Source: Deltaproteobacteria bacterium
Lineage (GTDB): Bacteria; Desulfobacterota; Syntrophia; Syntrophales; Smithellaceae
Reading direction: 5' to 3'
Length of the DNA stretch: 7,134 nt
NCBI GenBank assembly: GCA_009668925.1
Contig: SBEK01000193.1
Coordinates: 1 to 7,134, forward strand
Part shown: positions 1 to 6,151 of the stretch, one piece after another
Numbering within the stretch: position 1 is the stretch's first letter
Layout: each line of letters starts with the position of its first letter
Program-made: the position numbers and the translations under genes
Notes under the pieces: generated by a model
Seen by the model: the letters and a program-made list of their open reading frames with translations, nothing else
What the model was told of the DNA's origin: nothing
The model's database searches: none

Positions 1-1
1 G

Positions 2-169
2 TATGAGGGATCGTCCACCGTCTCAACGATTGATGCCCGGAGTGCGATCCTTCAGGTCTTAATTGCGCCGGACTTTGCTGAAGACGTGGATGACATTCTG
101 GATCACCTGAAAGACCGGTTTAAACTTCAGCAAGTGGCCGCGGGCGGCGGGCAGGCGTTCCCATGCTGA
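2..169 (+). CDS. C-terminal fragment of an unidentified small protein (possibly DUF4911-like)
   Basis: An open frame enters from the left edge and ends at a TGA at 167-169, giving the last 55 residues of a protein. The fragment begins YEGSSTVSTIDARSAILQV and continues with an acidic amphipathic stretch (APDFAEDVDDILDHLKDRF), ending AFPC. The alternation of a YEG-x-STID strand, a hydrophobic strand and a final helix is what one expects of a small alpha/beta domain. It reminds me of the small DUF4911 domain (YEG, a T-D motif, then a C-terminal helix), but that is recollection, not a search result. The stop overlaps the next gene's start region, so the two genes are probably co-transcribed and translationally coupled. 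Function unknown. Reading-frame confidence is fair; family confidence is low. Confidence 0.55.
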   Translation, partial: YEGSSTVSTIDARSAILQVLIAPDFAEDVDDILDHLKDRFKLQQVAAGGGQAFPC

Positions 170-951
170 TGTTGACTCACACCTGTTTATTGCAGCAGAT
201 CATGAACGAGTCCGATATCCGTCACAGTGATCCGGACATATACATCTACAACATTGCCCCGGATCTCTTGACCATTCATCCGGGGATCAGCGCCAATCAG
301 ACGCATTCCATTCCAAGATTCATTGAGCCGCCGCAAGATCACCGGCGCGTGTCCTATGTCATGTTTCATCTTTTGGTAGATGATCTGGCGCACTATGGGA
401 ATATTTCCATGACCTGTCATGAAGGATTCGATCCACATTCTTCAGGATATACGTATCTGAAAGGACGCCGCTTGATCGAGTCGATTATTAATTTGCATAA
501 AATGATTGAACGGGACATTACCTATAGCGAGGCAGCTTATCGTTCTCATCTCATTATTGAGATGATTTACGACTTGGTGATTTTGTCCCGCATTGAAAAG
601 AACAACTCCATTGAGCTTTTGGAGGAGGCGGTACATTTCACATTGAACAACAAAGCGGAAGAATTTTGCAGCGACATTGCCTGGCTTTACGGCATCGAAA
701 AGAAGGACGCATTGGATGTCCTGAAAAGCGCCGTATCTTATATGACGAAAGGAAGAATGGAGCGTTTTATGAATATCGAAGGCCGAATTCGTCTTTTCAC
801 GGACAAATTCGGCCTTCGAAATGATAATTCAATGTTTGCCGCAGCGATCGAAACCCTCTTTCACGAAGCCTTGAATTCGATTGAAAATGAGGATTTTCTT
901 CGTGAGACGGCCACGACCATCAGAAGTCATGGTTGGCTTCCGCCAGTCTAG
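163..951 (+). CDS. hypothetical protein with phospholipase C/nuclease-like zinc-ligand pattern
   Basis: This 262-residue protein has no signal peptide or membrane segment that I can see, so it is probably cytoplasmic. The N-terminal half is rich in possible metal ligands: H6, N30/D34 (NIAPD), H39, H48, then H69-x3-D73 (HLLVD), H77, and later H129-x3-E133 (HLIIE) with D137. The order HxxxD, H, HxxxE resembles the ligand set of zinc-dependent phospholipase C and related nucleases, although the gap between the HxxxD and HxxxE blocks is longer here (60 against about 24 residues). The C-terminal part is helical and charged and has no motif I recognise. Two starts are possible. ATG at 163 has an AGG about 7 bases upstream and overlaps the preceding stop by 7 bases. 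ATG at 169 forms a TGATG one-base overlap. Either way coupling to the upstream gene is likely. The gene is real on the evidence of length and codon pattern; the enzymatic role is inference only. Confidence 0.7.
   Translation: MLMLTHTCLLQQIMNESDIRHSDPDIYIYNIAPDLLTIHPGISANQTHSIPRFIEPPQDHRRVSYVMFHLLVDDLAHYGNISMTCHEGFDPHSSGYTYLKGRRLIESIINLHKMIERDITYSEAAYRSHLIIEMIYDLVILSRIEKNNSIELLEEAVHFTLNNKAEEFCSDIAWLYGIEKKDALDVLKSAVSYMTKGRMERFMNIEGRIRLFTDKFGLRNDNSMFAAAIETLFHEALNSIENEDFLRETATTIRSHGWLPPV
948..951. other. CTAG palindrome shared as stop codons of two convergent genes
   Basis: The four bases CTAG are self-complementary. TAG at 949-951 ends the 262-residue plus-strand gene and TAG at 950-948 ends rpmB. 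The two coding regions therefore overlap tail to tail by 4 bases, leaving no intergenic room for a terminator for either transcript. Confidence 0.9.
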
Positions 952-1145
952 CTGGCTTTCTTGACGAAACCGGAACGAATGCACCGCGTGCAGGCCTTCA
1001 CTCTTTTTACGGCTCCTGTTTTCTCGTCAACGCAGCGTAACTTTTGGAGATTCGGACGCCAGACGACCCGGCTTTTATTGTTGGCGTGGCTGACATTATT
1101 CCCGATGGCCGGTTTCTTTCCGCATACTTCACAAATTCGAGACAT
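948..1145 (-). CDS. rpmB: 50S ribosomal protein L28
   Basis: This 65-residue protein is a component of the large ribosomal subunit. Family landmarks are the start [12 protein letters not shown], the [10 protein letters not shown] block (16-24), the RPNLQKLR block (30-37) and the end [14 protein letters not shown], all at normal length for bacterial L28. It is the zinc-ribbon (C+) form: C5 and C8 pair with C52 and C55 as a CxxC...CxxC site, and there is an additional C38. An AAGGAGT Shine-Dalgarno lies at 1162-1156, about 10 bases before the ATG, which fixes the start. The gene sits downstream of pfk on the same strand after 199 bases and appears to have its own promoter (1178-1206). Its TAG stop overlaps the TAG of the convergent plus-strand gene. 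Identification is firm. Confidence 0.96.
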   Translation of the reverse strand: MSRICEVCGKKPAIGNNVSHANNKSRVVWRPNLQKLRCVDEKTGAVKRVKACTRCIRSGFVKKAS

Positions 1146-1344
1146 ACAAAAAAAACTCCTTCAAAAAATGTGCGTCGTTACTAAACCACAACACTTTATT
1201 TTGCAAGCATTTTCTGCACAATGGAAAAACTATTTTTAGCAGGATTCGCGCTTTTCCGGTCCGGCTGCGGCGCAGGCTGTGATTTTTCGATAAGTACGCG
1301 AAAGATCAGACGAAGGTTCACAATCTGTTCTTCCGGTTTGTTTT
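1146..1344. other. intergenic region between pfk and rpmB
   Basis: This stretch of 199 bases has no coding potential that I trust. The half near rpmB is AT-rich and holds the rpmB Shine-Dalgarno and a candidate promoter. The half near pfk contains a GC-rich patch around 1255-1285 that can form only short stems (4 base pairs) and is not followed by a T-run in the minus-strand direction. I therefore see no convincing intrinsic terminator for the pfk transcript. Confidence 0.5.
1178..1206 (-). promoter_or_regulatory. candidate sigma-70 promoter of rpmB
   Basis: On the minus strand, a -35 box TTGCAA (1206-1201) is followed after exactly 17 bases by TAGTAA (1183-1178) as a -10 box. A transcript starting near 1171 would have a leader of about 26 bases containing the AAGGAGT Shine-Dalgarno. 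The -35 matches the consensus at 4 of 6 positions and the -10 at about 3 of 6, so this is plausible but moderate. Confidence 0.4.
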
Positions 1345-2649
1345 CTAGTCTCTTTTCCTCATCTGTGCGGGTTGGCCGGTAATTTCCAGCACGCGGAGCC
1401 AGGGGTTGCCCTGAGGGTCAATTCGTCTGCCGGACGTTACAGCGGACAACGGCAGATGGACGTATTCGTTGTTTCTGAGGGCTACCAGAAGGCCGGTTTT
1501 CCCGGCCATGGCGGCATGGACTGAGTACTGCCCGAGAGAGCTGCAATAAATGCTGTCTGCGGCATTGGCCGGAACTGAGCGGATGAGGTAACTGGGTTCT
1601 ATATATTTCAAATTGATTTTGAGGTTGTTTTTATCGAAATGGTGCAAAATGGCGTTTTTAAGAAACAAGCCGATGTCCTGAAGGCGGACGTTGCCTGACG
1701 CATCGGTTTTTTGTTCCACGGAAGGCCGCTCCATCAGTTCCTGTCCGGCGCCTTCCGCCACCAGAATAACGGCGTGCCCGCGCGCTCTGATCCTGTCCTC
1801 CAATGTTCTTAAGAATCCCGTATCCCCGTCCAGGTCAAAAGGCACTTCCGGAATCAGGACGAAGTTGACGTCCCCTTGAGCCAGGGCCGCGGTTGCCGTG
1901 ATATAGCCGGATTGCCGGCCCATGATTTTAACCAGGCAGATGCCGTTTTGTGCACCCTTGGCCTCCACATGGGCGCAGCGGACGGCTTCCACTGTTTTCT
2001 CAATTGCCGTGTCAAAGCCGAAAGATTTTTCGATCAGGTTAAGGTCATTGTCAATGGTTTTGGGAATCCCGACTACAGCGGTCGGATGATTTCTTCTCTT
2101 AATTTCGGCCGTTAATTTTTCCGCCGCACGCATGGTTCCGTCGCCGCCGACGCAAAAAAGGATATCAACGTTCAGACGTTGCAGATAGTCCACCATGACC
2201 TCCACATCCTGGGGCCCGCGGGATGTGGAGAGAATGCTGCCGCCGATATGAGTGATGTCTTTGACAAAACCCGGCGTCAGTTTGACCGGATCTTCTCCAA
2301 ACGAGGGATTCAGTCCGAGCAGGCCGTACCTGATACCGAGAATCTTTTTTACGCCATATCGATAAAAAAGCGTCATCGTCACAGAACGGATCACGTCATT
2401 GATTCCGGGGCAGAGGCCGCCGCAGGTAACGATCGCCGCTGTCGTTTCAGCCGGATCAAAATAAATCTTCCTCCGCGGACCCGCCAGTTCCAGAGATAAA
2501 GGACGTCCCCTGGAGTCCAGGTGTTCAGCATATTCAGCCAGTCGCGTGTTAAACAACGCCCGGTCGTCATCCGAGGCAAAGGTGCTGATGCTGAGCGGTG
2601 AATCAATCTGGCCGGGACCAAGATCAGGAATCGCAAAATCGTATGTCAT
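1345..2649 (-). CDS. pfkA: 6-phosphofructokinase, group II/plant-type, probably ATP-dependent
   Basis: This 434-residue enzyme phosphorylates fructose 6-phosphate to fructose 1,6-bisphosphate in cytoplasmic glycolysis. Visible motifs in order are GGLCPGIN (77-84), GGDGT (168-172), PKTIDND (196-202) with the catalytic TIDND, MGRQSG (243-248), IPEVPF (266-271), AEGAGQ (298-303) and YIEPSYLIR (349-357). It is longer than E. coli PfkA (about 320) and resembles plant and trypanosomatid enzymes. The glycine in GGDGT is the ATP-type residue (PPi-dependent enzymes have aspartate), while the lysine in PKTIDND is shared with PPi enzymes. I therefore infer ATP as donor, with the PPi alternative less likely. 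An upstream ATG at 2724 would run 70 bases into the preceding gene with junk-like sequence. I chose ATG 2649 because AAGGAAG lies 7 bases before it and the preceding gene stops 4 bases upstream. The gene is co-transcribed and probably translationally coupled with the oxidoreductase gene. Confidence 0.92.
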   Translation of the reverse strand: MTYDFAIPDLGPGQIDSPLSISTFASDDDRALFNTRLAEYAEHLDSRGRPLSLELAGPRRKIYFDPAETTAAIVTCGGLCPGINDVIRSVTMTLFYRYGVKKILGIRYGLLGLNPSFGEDPVKLTPGFVKDITHIGGSILSTSRGPQDVEVMVDYLQRLNVDILFCVGGDGTMRAAEKLTAEIKRRNHPTAVVGIPKTIDNDLNLIEKSFGFDTAIEKTVEAVRCAHVEAKGAQNGICLVKIMGRQSGYITATAALAQGDVNFVLIPEVPFDLDGDTGFLRTLEDRIRARGHAVILVAEGAGQELMERPSVEQKTDASGNVRLQDIGLFLKNAILHHFDKNNLKINLKYIEPSYLIRSVPANAADSIYCSSLGQYSVHAAMAGKTGLLVALRNNEYVHLPLSAVTSGRRIDPQGNPWLRVLEITGQPAQMRKRD

Positions 2650-2653
2650 AGCA

Positions 2654-4099
2654 TCACTTCCTTCTATCCAAGACCTGCAGAACCGCGTTCTTGCCCGACA
2701 TGATCTCCGAATCAAAACCGGCATCCACGAGCAGTGATGCTCCCGTCAAAAAAATATTTCGGAATCGGGTCTTGTTACTTTTAGCAGCAAAGGAAGTCAG
2801 GAGGGCGTTGCGCACCTTGTACTTGGGTGAGGCGACCTTCCGGCAGGCCAGCGAAATATGGATGGACTGGTCAAGATCGTTCAGTTGAATGTTTTCCCTA
2901 AGGAAAGGAAGAAATTCTTCGAGCCTCGACACCATGGATTGCGCTTCTTTCTCCAGGCTGTCGCGCGTCCAATTTTCTTCGTTATCCTCACGGAAGACTG
3001 TCGCCGTAAATGAGGTCCTGGCCTGCTTTAGAGGCAAATTGTTTTCCGGCCGGCCGGTTTCGATGATGATCAAGTTGCCGTCGTAAATATCCTTGGTTGT
3101 ATCCGTAATCAAAGCGACATGTCTCGCGATTTGTTCGGGCAGACATTTCTCGGCGATGCCCAGATAGATCGTGAAGGGATAATAAGCAATTTTTGCCGGC
3201 CGAAATCGATCGGAAATATTGACGGGCCTTTTGCCGGTCCTGAGCAAAGAAAGACTATCCGATTTGGTGCTGATAATCAGATTCCGGGCGGACTCATGGC
3301 TTGTTTCTCCGTTGGGCGCTTTGATTGTGAGTTCGATCAAATTATTTCTGGTGATCGATGAAACCTGGTAATGATTCAGGTACAGACCCTTGTGGGATTC
3401 AAGTTTTTCGATAAAAGCGTTGAATAAAAATTGCTTCCCCTGGGGAAAATGTGAAATCCCGCGGAAAGGGGCGCAATACTGGTAAGATGAAGCAAAGGAA
3501 AACAAATCATCATTGTTGGAGGAAAGCAGCGCCTGTTGGGTTTCCCACACTTTTTCCAGCGAAGGATTTTGCGATAAGATCTTATCAAATTTAGTTGCAC
3601 TGAATTTGTACCGAAAGATGTGGGGGAATATTTTCAGATAGGAAAAATATTCTTTGATATTCTGCGGCTGAATCTGCGGATGTTCAGCTATCCACTTCTG
3701 AAAAACAGACGAAGCGTCGGTTGCCGCTTGATAAAAATCGCTGATATCCGAATCCAATTCGGGAAATTCCCGGGCCAGTTCGGCCGTAAGTGATGCGGAC
3801 TCATTAAAGAAATCAATCCGGTGGTCGGGCAGTATGATTTGAAACGCCGGGTTTACGGTTGTTGCAGAATCGCCTTCGGGCACGGTGATCCCCAATTCGG
3901 ACAAAACGGAAAGTCCCAACTGGTCCGATCCCAGACCGGAGATGGGTGTAGGATCGACATTGAAAACAAAATCATCCAGTAATTGCAGTCCGCCGAGCCC
4001 GCTTTCCGCGATAAGTAGCGTATGAAGACCGTAGTGGCCGGCGCACGCAGCCGCGGCATGCGAAGACAGGTCATCCCCGATGACAATCAGATCGTACAT
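2654..4099 (-). CDS. NAD(P)/FAD-dependent oxidoreductase, phytoene desaturase/amine oxidase-like
   Basis: This 481-residue protein is probably a cytoplasmic flavoprotein; its substrate is unknown. It starts with a Rossmann strand YDLIVIGDD followed by a helix and a second strand HTLLIAE ending in E32, the usual ribose-binding acid. The middle contains FRGISHFPQGKQFLFNAFIE (212-231), the counterpart of the conserved segment that precedes the flavin-domain return in CrtI-like enzymes. The C-terminus has NIFLTGASLL-VDAGFDSEIMSG (448-469), matching the family's final FAD-binding block with its SG helix start. One oddity is that the usual GxGxxG is replaced by G8-D-D-L-S-S13, leaving only the first glycine. 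The start is natural for the first beta strand, although the GGAGG upstream lies about 13 bases away, which is long. The gene sits 44 bases after purN and 4 bases before pfk. Fold assignment is fairly sure; a carotenoid role is not supported because no other carotenoid gene is present. Confidence 0.75.
   Translation of the reverse strand: MYDLIVIGDDLSSHAAAACAGHYGLHTLLIAESGLGGLQLLDDFVFNVDPTPISGLGSDQLGLSVLSELGITVPEGDSATTVNPAFQIILPDHRIDFFNESASLTAELAREFPELDSDISDFYQAATDASSVFQKWIAEHPQIQPQNIKEYFSYLKIFPHIFRYKFSATKFDKILSQNPSLEKVWETQQALLSSNNDDLFSFASSYQYCAPFRGISHFPQGKQFLFNAFIEKLESHKGLYLNHYQVSSITRNNLIELTIKAPNGETSHESARNLIISTKSDSLSLLRTGKRPVNISDRFRPAKIAYYPFTIYLGIAEKCLPEQIARHVALITDTTKDIYDGNLIIIETGRPENNLPLKQARTSFTATVFREDNEENWTRDSLEKEAQSMVSRLEEFLPFLRENIQLNDLDQSIHISLACRKVASPKYKVRNALLTSFAAKSNKTRFRNIFLTGASLLVDAGFDSEIMSGKNAVLQVLDRRK
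2657..2663 (-). promoter_or_regulatory. Shine-Dalgarno that sets the pfk start
   Basis: AAGGAAG on the minus strand lies 7 bases upstream of the ATG at 2649 and directly abuts the TGA stop of the upstream oxidoreductase gene. It supports the shorter 434-residue phosphofructokinase and suggests that ribosomes finishing the upstream gene can reinitiate here. Confidence 0.7.
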
Positions 4100-4143
4100 G
4101 AATGAATAGTTGCCTCCGAATCAGGTCGATCAAGAAGGATCCG

Positions 4144-4806
4144 TCAAACGTCGAGCGGCGGATTGTGGATCGCCTGAGCATCGACGTTTTTGACGTCCTT
4201 TATTGCGACGTGCCGGCCATTCTTGACGATTCTGCCTTCTGCAAAGTAGCGGATGGCTTGCGGATAAATCAGATGTTCTTCTTTTAATATCCTGGCAGCC
4301 AGCGTGTCCGCGGTATCGTCTGCCTGCACCGGCACAACGGCCTGAATAATAATGGGGCCGGTATCCACACCGTCGTCAACAAAGTGGACCGTGCAACCGG
4401 AAAATTTCGCACCGTGATCCAGCGCCTTCTGTTGCACGTGCGTTCCGGGGAAGGCGGGCAGCAGGGCGGGATGGATATTGATGATTCTTTCGGGAAAGGC
4501 ACGCAAGACAACCGGGGTAAGAATCCGCATAAACCCGGCCAGTACAACTAAATCGACTCCGGCATCCTTAAGAAGCCTGGTGAGTTCTCTGTCGAATTCT
4601 TCCCGACTGGAAAAATCACGATGTCTCAAAACCGCACGGGGGATGCCATGTTGTTCGGCTCGTAAGAGGCCGTAGGCTTCTGGATTATTGCTGATCACAA
4701 TCTTAATTTGTGCCGAGAGCGTTCCTTTTTCGATATGATCGATGATGGACTGAAGGTTAGAACCGCTACCGGATATCAGAACACCCAATTTGAGAAGGTC
4801 AGCCAT
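4144..4806 (-). CDS. purN: phosphoribosylglycinamide formyltransferase (GAR transformylase)
   Basis: This 220-residue enzyme transfers the formyl group of 10-formyltetrahydrofolate to GAR, giving FGAR, the third step of purine synthesis. Visible motifs are GVLISGSGSNLQ (8-19, phosphoribosyl binding), VVLAGFMRILTP (87-98), NIHPALLPAFPG (110-121) with catalytic N110 and H112, and HFVDDGVDTGPI (141-152) with catalytic D148, equivalent to E. coli N106, H108 and D144. Length is close to the usual 190-220, with a short C-terminal tail. A GTG at 4893 would add 29 residues with no family counterpart. I chose ATG 4806, which places the first beta strand five residues in, as in homologues, and has GGCGG a few bases upstream. 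The gene follows purM after 105 bases and precedes the oxidoreductase by 44 bases. Confidence 0.95.
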   Translation of the reverse strand: MADLLKLGVLISGSGSNLQSIIDHIEKGTLSAQIKIVISNNPEAYGLLRAEQHGIPRAVLRHRDFSSREEFDRELTRLLKDAGVDLVVLAGFMRILTPVVLRAFPERIINIHPALLPAFPGTHVQQKALDHGAKFSGCTVHFVDDGVDTGPIIIQAVVPVQADDTADTLAARILKEEHLIYPQAIRYFAEGRIVKNGRHVAIKDVKNVDAQAIHNPPLDV

Positions 4807-4827
4807 AGATCCGCCGATCAACCACCG

Positions 4828-4881
4828 CGCAGCAAGCTGACGGGGTAAGAAATGAACGTCGTTGTTGTTAAGCTCGCTGCG
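4828..4881 (-). promoter_or_regulatory. inverted repeat/hairpin in the purM-purN spacer
   Basis: On the minus strand CGCAGCGAGCT (4881-4871) can pair with AGCTTGCTGCG (4838-4828), giving an 11-pair stem with one G-U and a 32-base loop. The 3' arm ends 21 bases before the purN ATG. A second, smaller stem (TCCCG/CGGGA around CTTTA, 4911-4897) follows the purM stop directly. Neither is followed by a T-run, so these are not classic terminators. A role in message stability, processing or control of purN translation is inference. Confidence 0.4.
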
Positions 4882-4911
4882 GAGAATTAACACTCGTCCC
4901 GTAAAGCGGGA

Positions 4912-5979
4912 TTACATATCCGCGAAGCAAATCGAATCCTGTTTATCTTCCTTCTTTTCAACCACGCCGATCATGTACGCTGTTTCTCCGAGTACCTTCA
5001 GGCGGTCGAGGATTTCCTGAGATTCCTTTTCCGAGACGATCATCATCATGCCGATGCCCATATTAAAAACCCGGAACATCTCCTTTTCTTCCACGTGCCC
5101 CATGTTTTGTATCAGCGAAAATATCGGAGGGATCTTCCAGCTGTTGCGTGAAATGACGCAGCGGCAGACGTCCGGAATGATGCGGGGAATGTTATCATAA
5201 AAACCGCCTCCGGTAATATGAACCAATCCCTTGATATTAAAACTTTTGAAAATATTCAAAAGGGATTTGACGTAAATCCGTGTCGGTTCGAGAAGTTCCA
5301 GACCAATTGACCTGGACAGCTCCGGCACCGAATCGTTCATCGAGAGCCGGCCTTTTTCCAGAAGCACCTGGCGAGCCAAAGAGAAACCGTTGCTGTGCAG
5401 ACCGCTTGCGGCAAGGCCGATCACCCGGTCGTTGATGCTGATCATGGATCCGTCTATAAGTTTTTCCTGTTCGACAACCCCTACGCAAAAACCGGCGAGG
5501 TCGTAATCGCCTTCCTGATAAAACCCGGGCATCTCCGCCGTTTCGCCGCCCAGCAACGTGCAGCCGGCCTGTTTGCAGCCCTGAACGATCCCATCAACGA
5601 TCTGAACGCTCTTTTCCAGTTCAATTTTGCCGGTGGCCAAATAATCCAGGAAGAACAAGGGTTCCGCACCCTGGACAATGACATCATTCACCGACATGGC
5701 AACCAAATCGATACCGATCGTATCATGCTTATCCATAAGTTGGGCGATTCTTAGTTTTGTGCCCACGCCGTCAGTGGAAGAAACCAGAACCGGATTTTTC
5801 ATCTTTGCGGTATCAAAACGAAATAATCCTCCGAAGCCACCGATGCCGGATATCAATTCCTTGCGGGCCGTTGTCTTAATCAGAGGTTTGATTCGTTCGA
5901 CAAAGTCATTGGCTACATCAATATTGACACCGGCGTCTTTGTAAGTAGATGCTTGGGACTTAGTTGATTTGGTTGACAT
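4912..5979 (-). CDS. purM: phosphoribosylformylglycinamidine cyclo-ligase (AIR synthetase)
   Basis: This 355-residue enzyme closes the imidazole ring of FGAM with ATP to give aminoimidazole ribonucleotide, the fifth step of purine synthesis, in the cytoplasm. Visible motifs are TYKDAGVNID (12-21), GGFGGLF (47-53), SSTDGVGTK (67-75), VNDVIVQGAEPLFFLDY (97-113), GGETAEMPG (144-152), GLAASGLHSNGFSLAR (188-203), HITGGGFYDNIPR (254-266) and MFRVFNMGIGM (301-311). This is the complete set for the family, and length is near the 345 of E. coli. A GGAG lies 4 bases before the ATG, a slightly short but usable spacing. It is the first gene of the minus-strand cluster and has a good promoter at 6028-6056, so it probably leads the purM-purN-oxidoreductase-pfk transcript. 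No purine riboswitch fits in its roughly 40-base leader. Confidence 0.97.
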   Translation of the reverse strand: MSTKSTKSQASTYKDAGVNIDVANDFVERIKPLIKTTARKELISGIGGFGGLFRFDTAKMKNPVLVSSTDGVGTKLRIAQLMDKHDTIGIDLVAMSVNDVIVQGAEPLFFLDYLATGKIELEKSVQIVDGIVQGCKQAGCTLLGGETAEMPGFYQEGDYDLAGFCVGVVEQEKLIDGSMISINDRVIGLAASGLHSNGFSLARQVLLEKGRLSMNDSVPELSRSIGLELLEPTRIYVKSLLNIFKSFNIKGLVHITGGGFYDNIPRIIPDVCRCVISRNSWKIPPIFSLIQNMGHVEEKEMFRVFNMGIGMMMIVSEKESQEILDRLKVLGETAYMIGVVEKKEDKQDSICFADM

Positions 5980-6027
5980 ATTACTCCATAAAATGCGATA
6001 AATTCTCTAAATGAAAAAAGATGGTCA

Positions 6028-6056
6028 TGTCTAACGTAAATCAGTGCCTGTGTCAA
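6028..6056 (-). promoter_or_regulatory. candidate sigma-70 promoter of purM and its cluster
   Basis: On the minus strand a perfect TTGACA (6056-6051) is followed by 17 bases and TAGACA (6033-6028). A start near 6021 would give a leader of about 40 bases before the purM ATG. The -35 is consensus; the -10 matches at about 3 of 6 positions. Confidence 0.55.
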
Positions 6057-6064
6057 TCATTGAC
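6052..6064. repeat. 13-base perfect palindrome, candidate operator
   Basis: GTCAAT-C-ATTGAC is perfectly symmetric around C6058. Its left arm lies within the purM -35 (TTGACA, minus strand) and its right arm holds a TTGACT on the plus strand. Bound protein here would cover the -35 of purM and possibly of recG. The symmetry may partly arise from two opposed -35 boxes meeting, so operator function is inference. Confidence 0.4.
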
Positions 6065-6093
6065 TTGCACAATCAAGAAATATTTGTTAAAAA
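6065..6093 (+). promoter_or_regulatory. weak candidate promoter of recG
   Basis: TTGCAC (6065-6070), a 17-base spacer and TAAAAA (6088-6093) form a possible promoter on the plus strand. The match is partial and other pairings in this AT-rich stretch are possible, for example TTGTTA at 6086-6091 with CATAAA 17 bases further on. Confidence 0.25.
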
Positions 6094-6151
6094 AACCAGC
6101 AATTTCCATAAAGTATTACGATTTCAATTTCCGCTTTTCGGAGATTTGTAA

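Larger units (their letters stand above)
5980..6151. other. divergent intergenic region between purM and recG
   Basis: This region of 172 AT-rich bases separates the two divergent genes. It contains a strong-looking purM promoter, a weaker recG promoter candidate, a 13-base perfect palindrome where the two -35 regions meet, and the recG Shine-Dalgarno near 6140-6143. I see no small gene in it. Confidence 0.6.

Noticed and set aside
961..1239. 92-codon plus-strand open frame
   Set aside because: It is antisense to rpmB and runs through the rpmB leader and promoter; its composition is that of a shadow frame.
1250..1290. possible terminator for the pfk transcript
   Set aside because: The GC-rich patch forms only stems of about 4 base pairs with tiny loops and no T-run follows on the minus strand.
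2650..2724. 25-residue N-terminal extension of phosphofructokinase
   Set aside because: It overlaps the end of the oxidoreductase gene, is cysteine/arginine-rich junk-like sequence, and lacks the Shine-Dalgarno seen at the 2649 start.
2654..4099. naming the oxidoreductase crtI/phytoene desaturase
   Set aside because: Similarity is at the level of the fold; the N-terminal motif is altered and no other carotenoid gene is nearby.
4807..4893. 29-residue GTG-started extension of PurN
   Set aside because: PurN proteins begin a few residues before the GSGSN motif; the extension overlaps the spacer hairpin and has no good ribosome site.
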